Shown: in pieces, positions 28,201 to 41,313 of the stretch
Numbering within the stretch: position 1 is the stretch's first letter
Layout: each line of letters begins with the position of its first letter
Origin: Casuarius casuarius
Taxonomy: Eukaryota > Chordata > Aves > Casuariiformes > Casuariidae
DNA length: 64,000 bases
Assembly (NCBI GenBank): GCA_003342895.1
Contig: PTFA01000278.1
Location: 982,498 to 1,046,497, forward strand
Reading direction: 5' to 3'
The notes under the pieces: model-generated
Database searches by the model: none
Told to the model about the DNA's origin: nothing
Seen by the model: the letters and a program-made list of their open reading frames with translations, nothing else
Program-made: the position numbers and the translations under genes

Positions 28201-29589
28201 CTTTGATACATGCTCTGTTCTTTCCATCAACAAAACGTAAGGACTGCCAATAGTGCCAACACTAGAATAATTTTCAGAGGTAGCTGGGGCGCTGATGCAC
28301 TAATTCTGCATACACTAATGCCAGCCTGGCCCCTGGCAATGCTATATTGGAAGGAAAAAAAAAATTAGAAAATAAATGCCTGAGGTAGTGTCTTTAAAAA
28401 ANTATCTTATTAGTACTTCAAAAACCGTTCAAAAAGAAGCCTTAGGCTAACCAAATGGCTTTTATCTTGGAATAAAGGAAGACTTTTCATAGAAACTATT
28501 TGCATATTTTAAGAGTATTTCCTGTCTCAACATAAGAAAATCTAATCCAAAAAACACCAGATTAAGTGATTGCTGTTTCTGCTTATGCTCTAAACAGTAA
28601 AGAGAATATTTTCACAGNTCTGCAACATTTCTGGAAAAAACTTTACACCTCATAAATAAATTGCCAGAACTACTTGCAAAACCAAGTGCTGTTGTCTAAT
28701 AAGCTTGCATTTGTAAAGTGCAATTTATTGTAGACATAGTTCAAATAGACTCAGTGAAAATTTTGTCTTATGAGTGCTATTAATACCACAAATAATTTAT
28801 AGGCATTTCATGGTAGAACATTTTACAAATCTATTTGCCCAAGTTGCTCTGTTTCCTTCCATTCTGCTCCCTTTGGGAAACTTGAGCAACGTAAAGGAAA
28901 TGGAAAGTTAACATAAGATAATAGAAGGTTATAGAAAATATTCCTCCCTTCATATGAGCATAAAGCCAAATCCATCATTGTAACACTTTTAAGAAGTTGT
29001 ATAACACTTGCACTCAACAACATTTCAGAATGTAAAAATTAATTTTCTGATGAGAAAATTTACCCAAAAGCCTTGCCTCATCATAATATAGAAATGTGTT
29101 CATGTCGTTCAGGATTTTCAAGATTAAAGGATTACTTGCATATATTTGAAAAGTTGGCTGTTAGAGGTACCAAATGCTTATAACTTGTCTCGAATCACGA
29201 ATAAAGAAATAGGCTGAAATCCAATGGATTTGGATACTTTAGATTCTCATTTTAAGAGTCCATTTTGCCGGATCCGAACTCCTGGGAAGAATCTGCTTTT
29301 CAGAAGATGGGAACTCTGCACTTTTTAAGTGCTCAGCGCTTTCTAGCTACCTTAAGCTGGCACTCAAAAGTTACAAGTCACTTGAAAAATACAGATCAGG
29401 ACCTGTTTGTGGAAGAGCATATCTCCAAAAATATAAATAGAGCTTCAGAGATAATACTGTTGTAGTTATGGCTCCAGCGATTTTAATGTAAGAAATTTTA
29501 ACACAAAAACAATGTAACCGTGCTGCTTTTTAGTACTTTGATTTTTAACTCTGAATATCATTTTCATGATTTCACATTTTAAATTCCAG
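16269..29589 (+). other. PCSK5: Large intron (13.3 kb); one possible ancient repeat, otherwise nothing recognised
   Basis: AT-rich intron with no supported exon on either strand. N-dense patches lie at 16964-17051 and 25504-25575. A degraded interspersed repeat is suspected at about 23130-23300 (separate entry). Purine-rich GGGAGGGAGGAGGG occurs near 26205. The branch to the next exon ends in AAATTCCAG. Confidence 0.7.
23130..23300 (+). mobile_element. Possible degraded ancient amniote interspersed repeat
   Basis: The phrase actggatcgtaccaaaggct followed by catctagctcagtatccact resembles a repeat motif I recall as common in turtle, crocodile and bird genomes (CTGGATCAGACCAAAGGTCC, then CATCTAGCCCAGTATCCTG). 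The family name cannot be settled from memory and the borders are guesses. Confidence 0.45.
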
Positions 29590-29632
29590 ATGACCCGAGA
29601 ATCTGCATGACNTGCATTCAGAACTACTACAT
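29590..29632 (+). CDS. PCSK5: PCSK5 PC5B exon 5 (43-bp microexon)
   Basis: 43 bp, phase 1 at the start and 2 at the end, between AAATTCCAG and GTAAGT. With the split codons it reads DDPRICMTCIQNYYM. Mammals have DDPGTC.SC...YYR here. It supplies the last Cys-x2-Cys of the repeat begun in exon 4, so that repeat is spread over two exons separated by 13.3 kb. N at 29612 falls in the wobble position of a Thr codon and is harmless. Confidence 0.89.
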
Positions 29633-30467
29633 GTAAGTGTAGCTCTTCATGCCAATACATTTTTCCAAAGAAGTGGTGCATGCTTTGCTATATAAATCAA
29701 TATTGTGTTGTCCCATTCTTTTTAACTATTGCCTACCTGAGAACAGTGGCTTTGGAAAAAGACTTGGGAAATGCTAAATAACTAGGCAATCATACACCAT
29801 CAAGGTCTTTTAAAGCTTATGGACTGATGTGATCTTTGTACATATGAGGAGAGGACTATCAAACAGAAAGTGTGTGAACATTAAAGGCTGCCTCTTGGAA
29901 CTAATATGCTTTTGGTATATTGTGTGCAGTTCTGGTATCAGCATTTCTGAAGGCACGCTGAAATATTTGAGGAGGTTAAGTAAAGAATCAGAAATAATAG
30001 ATTAATGGAAAGTTTAACTTAGAGGGAAAGGAAATACTCTGAGTTTTCCAAAGAGACAATTAAGAAATCCATACAACGATTACCAAGACAAAAGAAAATT
30101 TTGACAAAAAAAGGCTGTTCTGTCTAGCTATAAACAATGGCATTTTCTTATATGCATACAACTGATCAGCTCTTTACAACCACAGTATAGTAATTTCTAA
30201 TTAAGCATGTATTTTTGTGCCTAAACTTAAAAAAACAAATTTAGTTATACTTAAAAACCCAGATATTTGCAAGCATGTCTTGTTAATGCTTAGCAGTTGA
30301 ATTGCTAGCATATCCACAAATACACTTTCAGTCTTTCATTAGAGGAATAATTTCTTTTAATTAGGGCAATAATAGAGCCTTATCATCGCCATACCTAGAA
30401 ATATACAGAAAATAAACTTGATGACCTCAAAACAAACCCAGCAATGGTGTTCTACTTCNTCTCGTAG
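29633..30467 (+). other. PCSK5: Intron (835 bp); nothing recognised
   Basis: AT-rich, no exon or repeat seen. It ends at CTCGTAG, with one N in the pyrimidine tract (30459). Confidence 0.85.
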
Positions 30468-30610
30468 GTATAAGGACCATTGCTATAAATACTGCCCAGA
30501 AAATACCTACAGAGATGAAATCTCCATGAAGTGTATAGAGTGTCCAAGCAACTGCAATGGCTGTGACAAGGATGAGTGTGGCGCGTGTAAGGAAGGCTTT
30601 TATCTCTTGG
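30468..30610 (+). CDS. PCSK5: PCSK5 PC5B exon 6 (furin-like repeat)
   Basis: 143 bp, phase 2 at the start and 1 at the end, between CTCGTAG and GTAAGC. It completes a Met codon and reads YKDHCYKYCPENTYRDE, then CIECPSNCNGC and CGACKEGFYLLG. The CYK.CPE.TY and C.(W/A)C.EGF.LLG motifs match mammalian PC5B. It closes the first cassette (exons 3-6). Confidence 0.94.
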
Positions 30611-32186
30611 GTAAGCAAAGAACAAGGTACAGTATACACACAAAAGGATTTGAAACTTTCTTCCNTAGAGAANGNGTTTGGANTCANCTTCTGAAATNTC
30701 NANATCNCTCCTATAGCAGTCAGTGGATGCTNAGGGCATTTAGCCCTTTGCAGACTCAGGTCCTATGCATTAACATATGGNGCCATTTGGTTCAAAACTC
30801 CAAATATTTCACTACAAATTCCAAGGGTTATTTCCTGGTTTTGTTTTTAAATGCGTTTCCTCTCTCTTTGAGCACAGGCAGAAAAAGATTCTATTTGATT
30901 CAGACTACAGGGAAGGAGATTGCTTTAATTCCCTGAAAGACATGGAAACTTTTCAAGTCTAGCAAGTCTAGCTTTACTTTAACTTTCAGGTCCACACAAT
31001 GTAACACAATCTTAACTTTCAGGTCCACATGATGTCACTTGAACATATTGAGTAAAGTTCAGTTAAAACTACTAAACTTGATATCAAATTCACACAAGAC
31101 TAACAATCTCTTAGTTTTGTTATGAAGCTATAAATGAGGCAGGTCTGGTTCAGACATTCTGCCAAATCTGAATCACAGGATTTTGTTTTGGTTTCGATAT
31201 TCTTGTGCACTGCCTACTGCACACACCAATAGCAGAGTACAAAGCGTCATGCTCGTGGAAGGCTCTGTGGTGACAGCCTGAGGCAATCTGGTGGTCTTTT
31301 TTTTTTTTAATTCAAATTGGATGAAGCAAAAAAACCTATCAGTGTCATAACTTATATGGTCTTTGCTGCAGTACACAAACCCTTAAATCAAATCAGGTTT
31401 ACCTGTGTTTAGCTTATATTCACCAGAAACTAGAGATTCATCCAGTCCTCAAAATGGCAATGTGTCTAAAAATCTTTGGGATTTATGGACTAAGATTTTA
31501 TATTGAGCCAGTATAAAAATTGGGACTTAACCATGAAATTATGACCTAAACTTGGACTTTGTAAGGCTTGTATGTGTCAGGATTTAGCATATGAATGAAG
31601 ACCCAGCTGGATAAAAACTTAAGTGCAGATTGGTTTGAAGGGTTTATCTAAGCAGCTGAGCTGAATTCGGGATACACAGGAAAAATCTAGAGTGTAGATA
31701 GCTACAAAAAGTTTCACAAGTTCTACTGTATTATTTGTTTTTCTTAAGCTATTTCTTGTTGGAGACAGAGAGATGCTATACTGCTTCCCAATTTAAAGTA
31801 CCGGGAGCTACGCCAAACACATAAATGTACTTTTTTGAGAGAGAAAATCAAACAAATACCGNCTCACAGGTTGTACTGCTTCTCAGCCTCAGAATTCCTA
31901 GTTGTCTGCTTTTTAATATCCTACCTGCTTTTATGTGAACCATGTGGCTGGAAGTACAGAAAAAAATTTCAAGATACCTCTTTAGGTTTCCAATAAATTT
32001 GCATCATAGATTAAATGGGTTTTGTAGTTATACAGTGTATATGTACTAGTTAGTAATCCTAGANTTAGTGCTATTCTTCCTCACTGCATTGAGCCTGATG
32101 AGGTTTAATAGCATTTTGTCCACCTCGTTATCCTGATAGACATGGGACTGTTGATACCACGATTTCAGGCTCCGTCTCTGTTGCAG
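30611..32186 (+). other. PCSK5: Intron (1.6 kb) with a two-copy 33-bp direct repeat
   Basis: An N-dense patch lies at 30665-30733 and a short tandem duplication at about 30979-31037. Nothing else was recognised. Confidence 0.75.
30979..31037 (+). repeat. Two-copy direct repeat, period 33 bp
   Basis: The string ttaactttcaggtccaca begins at 30979 and again at 31012, and the similarity continues for some bases (caatgt / tgatgt). Confidence 0.7.
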
Positions 32187-32387
32187 GTGGCACATGTGTG
32201 AGTGAGTGTGGAGCAGGTTTCTTCAGGGATGACATCTCCAGAGAATGTGAGGCGTGCCACAGGAGCTGTGCAACGTGTGTTGGGTACAGCTATGAGGAGT
32301 GCACCGCGTGCAAGAGTAACTTCCAGTTATCTCGTGGTCAGTGCCTGAATCCGAGAAATGTTCCACCTAATGGGAAGTTCTGGAGTG
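32187..32387 (+). CDS. PCSK5: PCSK5 PC5B exon 7 (furin-like repeat)
   Basis: 201 bp, phase 1-1, between TGTTGCAG and GTAAGT. It reads GGTCVSECGAGFFRDD, then CEACHRSCATC and CTACKSNFQLSRGQC, and ends PNGKFWS. Mammals have GG.C...CG.GFYGD and CESCHRACETC, closing with EEGKFWN. It opens the second cassette. Confidence 0.95.
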
Positions 32388-33415
32388 GTAAGTTGCTGCA
32401 GATCCCTTGATCTTGTTTTATTTCACTGAAGACAGTTTAAAAGTTTATAAAGAGGATATCAAGATCATGCAGTTTTGGTGAAAATATCCATTCATCTAAC
32501 CAGAATAAAATAATTTTTGAAAAATACTAAAAACATCTGCTTGATCACAAAGTGAAAGTCATCTCTCTGTAAATAGCATAAAATTTTAATTCAGCTTAAA
32601 TCCATTTTATAGGCTGTTTTATACCAACTTTTTGGCTGTTGATTCNCTACACATAGATGAATATGAGTTGGAGGAAACTAAAAATAAACAAATAAATGTG
32701 TGCGTGTGGAGAATATTTAAAAGCAACCTCTCTTCTTCTCCCCTGACGCAGATATGCACCAATTGTCTAAGGGACCAAACACAGGATGCAAAACTGAATT
32801 CTTGAATTCTTGTCCGACTTTTGCCATTTCCACAACCAGTGACCTTGGCAAAATTGTCAGTTCTTTCTTGGTTCCCTCATCTATATTGTGGGGAAAACAA
32901 TTCTTTTCTATTCCAAAAGAATGATAAAGAAGAGAANTTGGAATGAAAATGCTCTTAAAAGTTAAAGCTGCTGAAAAGAATGATTTGTATTATTTTAATT
33001 ATTTTCCTTCATGAAGCATCTGAAAATGCATCACGGTACTGTCATATACTGTTAAAAAGTATTAAATGAATGGTGCATTGTAGAATACTAGTTGTTTGCA
33101 TTATGTCAGTTATGCAAAGTACAACTGAATGGGTTACGTTACCACATCAGGCAGCGCTAATGATGAATTTATTGCCCAACCCGCAAATTAAAACTCACTT
33201 GCTATGAATATTCTTTCTAAGTGAAGCTCGTTGCTGTGAAGAAATCCTGTGTGGTCTGTGCAACATCTCAATAGTTAGGCTTGTAAGTGGCATTTAAAAT
33301 GGTTCATACACCCGTAGCCTCCGAAGGGTAAAGTTTTATCTAGTGTTTCAATTGTATCTTGGCTGACCACTATAAACAGAGGGGAAAGTCACTGTCATAT
33401 AATCCTCCCACTNTC

Positions 33416-33890
33416 TTTAGCATTTGTAACGCATCAGTCGGAATAACACATCCAGTTTTGGGCACAGCGTTTAAAGAAGGAAGTGGCCCAACTGGAGAGA
33501 GCAAACAGTGAGGATTACCAGAAGTCTNGGGAAAAAAATATTTACAAGGAAAGACTGAGAGAACTGAGGGGTCTTGGACTAAATGAGAAAGCTAAGAGGA
33601 ACATGCTCACAGAGAAGAATGGAACAGATCAGGTCTCTGTACGTGCAGTAAACAGGACAAAAAATAATAGGCTTGAAATGCAGAAACGGAGATTTAGATT
33701 TGGCATTGGAAAAAAGTGGACTTTCTAATGGAAGAATGGAGCAATCATATAGACTGTTTGAGGGTGTTGGGAATTTCCGTCTGTAGGGGACTTTAAGAAC
33801 ACACTAAAAACAGCAGTCAGGAGTGTTTATTGAGTGGAGTGACAGACTAGATTACTTACGGTCCCTTCCAGCTTTATTTTTCTATGAAAT
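33416..33890 (+). mobile_element. Degraded CR1 LINE, 3' end of ORF2 and tail, sense orientation
   Basis: The order of landmarks is that of a CR1 3' end: catccagttttgggc, then aactggagagagc, then gaaagactgagagaactg, then ggcttgaaatgcag, and lastly ggtcccttccagc with a worn TTCTATGA tail. CR1 is the dominant LINE of birds and other sauropsids. Many mismatches and stops show it is old and dead. The 81-residue open frame at 33483 is a fragment of it, not a host gene. Confidence 0.82.
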
Positions 33891-35136
33891 ACACATTTTC
33901 CTCCAATTTGCTCAAACACAGCAAAGAGAGGCTATCCTTCGATCTATATGACCTCGCATTAAAATTTAAAATATACTAACAAATATTTTCAGAAAAAATG
34001 TTGACCATTTTTAATTATTGCCTATCGATGGAGAAATGTTATACCAAAAAGATGAGCACTTTTTTACTTCAAAAAAAGGTCAGAGAGATCTAAGAAGGTG
34101 AGCTACTAATAGAAAAGCCTCCTCTGGGCATTTCATTGTGTCTNNTCCAGATGTGTAAATATTTTTTTCNNTTTGAGACACTCTCAACCAGTGTCATAGA
34201 AAGAACACATCTATATTTTGGTGTCCCCAGTCTCATAATTCAATCTATTTTTGACACCACCAAATGAGGTAATTCATCGTCAGCTTTTTTCTTTTGAGCA
34301 GGCAGCTGATGCAAGCCTGTACACTTCAGCATTACTGTGCTGTGGACTCTCTTTCTCTCTCTGACTTCTACTTTGCTTTCCTTCAGGTAGATAAAACACA
34401 GCTCACTTGAGGGCATTTCAAACCATAAAATACATGATCTCTGAGCCATACTGCCTTGAGCAGTAGCAACTGCCCCAAAGTCACACAATCCTTCCTCTAG
34501 CTGGTGATGCTACCCCGATCAGGGAGCTCAGGTAATCTCACTGACAGCTGCTCAGCTTCTCTTGGGTGGACTTGCTGTGNTTCCCACCACACGGCAGCAG
34601 ATTTGGCAGGTAACTGCTGAGAAAGTGATGTTGGTCCTGGTGATATCTTGGGCCTTTTCTCACTAGGGTAGACTTCCAAATAGTAGNGCCCATCCAGTCA
34701 ATATGTTAATGNGGAGNTCACCAGCTTTNCCAAAGGTGCTCCTTGAATAACTGCATTAATCAACAGTCTATGCAGGTTCTTCTTCAGATGCTGTAGGATC
34801 ATCTGGCTCTCATAACATTCATTTTCACTTGTGAATTAATTATAAAATCTAACTGGTTGCTATTTTNGGCTAAAATATCACTCTTTCACTCACTTCGTCT
34901 GTTGATGTGTTCAGGCGGCAGATATCAGCTGAGTTCAGATTGCCAGCTGCACCATCCTGTTTTNGTTTTGCTTTGCTTTTAATTCTGGTTGCATGCTGAA
35001 GATCCCTTACATAAATGAAAGATTTGGGAATGACAGAAACACGTTTGTTTAGCTCTAGTAGTACATCACACCGATAGATTGNTTTCTATTTAAAGAGTGC
35101 CTGATAATGGTTTGAAAAACCTGGGTGATTAAAATA

Positions 35137-35176
35137 CATATATATGTGTGTGTGTGTGTGTGTGCGCGTGTGTGTT
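35137..35176. repeat. (TA)n/(TG)n microsatellite
   Basis: A TATATA start passes into about 15 TG units with a CGCG interruption. Alternating purine-pyrimidine DNA of this type is commonly length-variable. Confidence 0.9.
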
Positions 35177-38100
35177 AGGAAACAGAGCTTCAGAATCTAT
35201 TACAGTGACCTTCATCATTGACAACAGTTTTCTGAAAAGCACTAAAATTTAGGACGGGCAGCTGCTATCATTCACTGCCTTGTCCAACAATGTTACATAT
35301 TACGAGAANTGCAAGAGTGGATGAGATGAAATCTGCCTGTGCTCCTTGAAACCTACTGCCAGGGGGATTCTGATGGGCATAACTGTACAGAAAAAACTCC
35401 CTGGGCCTGGAGCAATGATCCCTCTTCAGAGCTTCTTAGACATTTCTATAAGGCGTCTTCTTTTCCATTGTTTGTTTAAAAGGGGATCATGGGGACAAAG
35501 AAAATACTCCTTCTCTCATATATGGGTGCAAAGTCACGGCATTTTTCCAAGTTTATCACTGCTTCCTCTGGACAGATCTCTGGATATTTTAGCTCAGTTT
35601 ACTGCTCTTTGATTCTTTAGCTTGACAGCTATTTTGATTGTCCGCAGGGTGATTTCTTCTTACTAAAATATAGATGTCCAGCTCATCTGTTGTCAATTTT
35701 TTTTTCAAATGGAAGGCTGTTTCATGCAGCATGGGCATGTTCCGTGAAGCTTGTTGTACATCCTTCAAGGGATGCTAAAATACATCCAGATTTCTTCACC
35801 AGTCCAGTGTGGGCAAGACTGTGGCTGTGATTNGATTTTTGGCTCTCGTCCTCTGTGTCAGTTTATCAATATATGCTCTTTGCACTGGGTGCTCAGTGTG
35901 TCCTCAACGCATTTACATTGGTGTACTACCATGGCAGAACTGCCTCCCACCTTTAGTGGCCTGATGAGCTATTTGAATTAAAGAATACAAGCCAAATAAT
36001 TAGTAGTCCTCCCACTTTGGGGGATTGGGCTGGGTGTGGGGGCCTGAGGATAAAATAAACAACCTCGCCTGTGTCATGGAAACGAAGATGAGATCGCACC
36101 AAGCTCANCCTCAGCACGTTCCCTGCCTCCGACAGGAAGACAACGCAGCTAGGAAGAGAGACAAAATTTCCAAATCCAGTAGTTTACTTTAGCTTTTACT
36201 ACATTAGACCTATATCTACCCTCTTTCTTTCGAAGCTCTGCTAACAAGTAGTTGATGTACTGGACCTTGAACTGTATTTACAAATAATGAAGCCATTTCT
36301 CCTCAGCTCTTCTGGGCACATGGGTTTCATTAAGGTTTTAGTGAATGAATTGACCAACCATGTGGGACACAGTTTAGGGAAATGGAGGAAGTTGTTTTTG
36401 TTAGGTTCTCAGGCTAACATAAATTCAAGGGCAGCAGAGTAGAACCTGCCATAGATAAACCAACATAGAGTATGAATTTCTCTGCAGTTGGAAGACTGAT
36501 CCATCTAGGCAAGAACTGAAACCTCGTTGAGTGTGGAATACACTTTTTTCCCCATGTTTAAGCTTTACTTCTATTTCTTGCATAAGAATAAATGATTGAC
36601 CAGCCTTATGAATTTTCATGAGCACACACTCCANCAATCAGAACAGTCTATGTAAAAACAACTTTCTAAAATGATATTTATTTGGGGGGAATACTCTGCN
36701 GGGCAAACAATTCAGTTCATATTGGGAATCATTAATAAGTCATATCAAGGTCTGAAATAATGAAACAGATCTTGTCTGGCATCCAGGCTTTTAAAAAGAC
36801 AGGGCAAGCCAAGAAAGAAAAAAAAAAAGGAGATTGAGCTCTGTGTTTGTAGCGCGAAACATCTGTATTTTATCTCATGTACCAGATGATGAAATGACTT
36901 TGGAAGCCAGGAGACACACTAGCGTAAGCTCGATTCACCAAGCGAATACGCACACCCTTTCAACCGGATTAGACGTTTTGCAAGTTATGGTCAGGTCTTC
37001 ATTTTGCCTGTTCACTGTAAATACCACACCCAAAAAACACATTCGTCCCTCAGCTGCACAGTTTAGTCTACCACACTCTTTTGAAAAGTGTGAGAGGAAA
37101 AAAAAAGAAAACAGTCGTGGAAAGAGATCTGTTTCTGTCGCAAAACCAAAATGGAGTATGTGCTTCTTTACATGCAGGTAGTATATGCTGTAGTAAATTA
37201 TGCAGCAAAATAGCAGCTGGTTCTGTTTACTATTACATACCACCCCCAATAATGAGAGTAACATCCCACAAGCAGCCATTGACCAACTGCATCCATCTTA
37301 CATATTTTNCTTTTCCTAAATACCACAGTAAAACACAAATAATAAAAATGTAGTGTGCTAGAAGAGTTCTGGTTGACAGAAAAACAATAATTCAGACTTT
37401 AAAAGGATTATTAGGGTTCTCTGACCTTAATGCNGCTATGCAGATATACACATAAAGATCTGAAAATAGTGAAAGAAGAAAAAAAGAGNATGGGGTGGGC
37501 AGAAGACAGCAGAAAAATCAGTAGGAGGAGAGAAGGGAGTCATAATCTTACAGATGAGAAAATGTTATGACATTTANAGAGGAGCATTAGAGCATCATGG
37601 GAAGAGTTAGGAAACCTTTTTAAGCATCATCCATATGTGAAATTTAAGGTTGCTAGAGGCAAGCAAAAATGATTCACTATCCTATATGCTCTTAGCCATG
37701 CCGATTTCATATTCTAGCCATTTGTTTGTAAAATAGTGCTATGGTTGTTACAAGATAACTGGATTGGGAATTAATGGTTATTGGGGGCTGTGATTTACTT
37801 TTTCCCTCTCCTATGGTTTTCTTAAATTTACAATTCACATAAGTCTTTGAAATGGGATAGGTCTAGTATTTTATTACATCTGTATATTGTTTTCATTATG
37901 TTTTATCATGTCTATGTAATTGTAATTAACTTGTGGAGATATGCAACCTATTTTTGTATTTTTATTCATGACTGTATCAGTTTTGCAAGGCCAATGCCAC
38001 GCACAGAATAAAATCTAANAAACTAAGTAGCATCTCAACTGGATCACATTCAAATCACATCCCACAAAACAGTGCACAAGCCAGAGAGGTCACCTTCTAA

Positions 38101-41100
38101 AAGGAATATGTATGCAGTTNCCGAGAGCCATGGCAGTACATTTCTTTCTGTATTCCCCACTGCAGCAATATGTGCCATGGTCTGAGAATAAAACATACTA
38201 TAAAAATACTCTCCTTCTAGAAGCCAATGCCTTTTTAACTAAGAAGCTAAGGGCATTACATTACAAATGTGCATGGGAAGCTACTTTGATTGCAAGTTAA
38301 AAATACAAGTACTTAAGTCCCCCTTTTACCCTTAGAAAAGGACAAATAAACGGGATTCAAAATGGAGGAAACAAATTAGCTTTTATCAGTCCGAGAACTG
38401 ATGGCTTGCTGCTTGTGCTGCCTGGCATAAAGGTCCATTGTCCGTAAAGAGCGGGGAGGGAGAGCCGGATGGACAGCACAAAGAGGAGGAGTATATACTA
38501 ATATGACTTCTTACAATGCAGTTGCAGGATTAAAAGAATTAAAGGAAGGACCNTCAGCTACTTTAAATGCCATAGATNATATTTAAAANNNTGTNTNTGT
38601 AGATATGCCCATTTCTCTGCNCNTATGTCCCCNGGTCTTGGTGGACTTTTGGNTTTTGTNTTGTTTTCNAAACCTTACGTTNCTCCAGAACAAGTGGNGG
38701 GCATGTGNAGAGGATCCCGCTTCCTGGCACCTGGACACAATTTTTCGTCCTGAATATTTTTGAGGACTCACTGAACCTTTTTTTTAAGCCAGATCAAAAA
38801 ATTCTGGAAAACATTTCAAAATAAAATCACTTAGGTAATGAAAAGAGAAAATTTGGGGGCACTGTTTTAATGGAGCTAGAATTTCACTCATCTTTTCCTT
38901 AATTCTGTCTGGAGATGACAGCTAAAGTCTTAAAGCACTAAGTTTCACCAAACTCTGCCATGGTCTCGTTCATGTTGCACAAGCCCAAATAAGAAAAGAA
39001 AACAGAAGAAAAATACTTTCCAGTCTTCCCCCAGTCTTTCAGTTTGATAAGCCCTGGAACAGCCCGGATGGGCAGAGCACTACGGTAGCTTCAGAGCCGC
39101 AGTAAAGCTTAGCTCAAGAAACGGCACAGCATGATTCAGTTTCTCAGTTTCTAGAAAGGAACGGGGAAGATTGAGCTGGATATATGTCAAAGTTGTTACT
39201 CATTCTGATGAAGAAACAAGAATCAATGTGACANTGAGTCAGATTCTGCCTTGAATAGGAGTTTAAATAGAAGGCACTTTAGTTTGAAAAAAATCCAAAA
39301 AGAACATAAATGTAAGGATCAAAACAGCTCAGTAGGTCTGAAAAGGTCATACGCTTTGGCCCTTTGAAAAACACTATATGCTATTATTGTACTCTTCTGC
39401 TGTTTTTTGAGTTGGTGTCCCATTTTTAGAATGTGGTCAGTTTACACTTCTCTCTGATCCATTATTTCACAATGGGTTTAAAATCCATCAATCAACATCA
39501 TAGACATACGGCTGCTATATTTAAAAGTTTCATTTGCAACCATAAGAGCTGCAGATCAAAAATTTTAAGGGAATGCTTATAGGATTCTCAAGTACACAGT
39601 GGTAGCCTTCAGGGGCAAAAGAAATGCAATGAAACAGCTCGACAATCAGCCATGAACCTTATTTGGCCTTACCTGAGACCTGTTCTCCTATAACAGCGAT
39701 GGGTCAGAACAGAAGGCTGAAGCCTGGAGCTGCAATTCTTTTTGGTGGCCAACAAGCCCTTTCCTTGAAGACAGGCAACTTTGTATTAATTATTGACTTA
39801 GTTATCCTGCAGCCTTTTGCAACCCCACTTGCCACACTTCCCTGAGCAAAGTTTTCACTGAAAAGTGAAGGATTTTTCTATGGCTAAAAACAGTCATTTG
39901 CTGTTTCATTTATCATCAGTCCAAAGGCCAAGGAAATACATTTTGCCTTTCACATGACCAGTTTTCTTGACAGCTTTGCAAGGATGTTCTTGGGAAAGCT
40001 CTGCTTACATTATTGGAAATACTGTGCACAGATATCTGCAGCAAAATCTTTTGCATTACATTTTCCCATTCCAAGAACTTTTTGCTATTCAGGAAAACTA
40101 CATTTTAAAAACTTACATTAGCCTAACAATGCTTTTTTTAATAAATGAAGGCTTAATTCCACTCCTTCTATAGTCAATAAGANCTCTATCATGGGAAGAA
40201 TTCATTTCAGAATTAAAAACAAATTAATTGCAAGATTTTTGTATTTCTTTTAGAAGTCTTCAAGTTGGGCCATTTAAGCATTTGCATCTGACTGGAAAAT
40301 TAAAAGTTGTCTCTCATGCCAANTATCAGAAGCCCAACTGCTTGTGTACATTCCCCTCTGGTGGTGACTAGTACATATTGCAGAAAACAACAAATGCTGC
40401 CAAAGGGGCAAAGATTAAATGGATAAAAGTACTTCACTGAAAAAAGATCTTTATTTNTAATTATAAGGATTGAAATGTTTTTGAAATGATGAGCTCCTAT
40501 AAACATTCTTCAGCAGTAGTTAACAGCTTCTCTGTTTAACCTTATCTTACTGCTTTTTATTTTTTATATTACACCAACTCTCTTGCCAGGATCAAGGTTC
40601 TTTTCCNCTGGCAACATATACTTCAGCAATATTTCTGGCTTGCTTCTTCACACACGTAACTGGTATTACATTACACCACTTAAAACTACCCAGCAGGGAG
40701 TTTCTAAAATAATGAAATAAAACGTAAGCTAGGGTAAGGTAGCTGGATGCAAAGCTGCTGAGAAGTGAAATCAAAATTTGCATTCACTGCGTGTTTAGAA
40801 AAAGGCCATTTACACTTTCAATGGGAAAATCAGAACTCAGCCTTGACAAAGTCTGAAGGTTTAGAGAAGCAACTGACAGAGGAATGGAGGACGTATAGCT
40901 CCAGTCAGATATCAGGAGCAGATGGTCTTCCTTCCAGCCAAGGTTTTCAGAGGTAAAGTGAAAAAACATTAATTAAAAACTACATGGCTGTGCAATATAC
41001 CATCAATTATTCAAGGNTTTTCAGAGAGTGCCAAATGACTAGCCTTTAAAAGGGAAAAATCTGAGTATTTATAGGCCAGNGGGGATCATNTCTCAAGAGG

Positions 41101-41295
41101 AGAAAAAGAGTAGANGGTCTGCCTGCTTAAGGATAAAATAGAAACACTGAATACTGCTTGGTTCAGTAAAATTAAGAGCAAGCATCTAGCTTTCCCAGAG
41201 CATTCCTTATNTGCTTATCCCAAGAAGGACATTCTGTAAGGATTTGTTCAATAATAGAAAGTCAGAAAAAAAAAATGAAGGAAGGGTTTCTCATC

Positions 41296-41313
41296 AAAAA
41301 AAAAAAAAAAAAA
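41296..41313 (+). repeat. A-run of about 18 bases
   Basis: A homopolymer A tract. No retroposed element body was recognised immediately upstream. Confidence 0.8.

Noticed and set aside
33483..33728. 81-residue open frame, + strand
   Set aside because: It lies inside the degraded CR1 fragment and is not a host gene.
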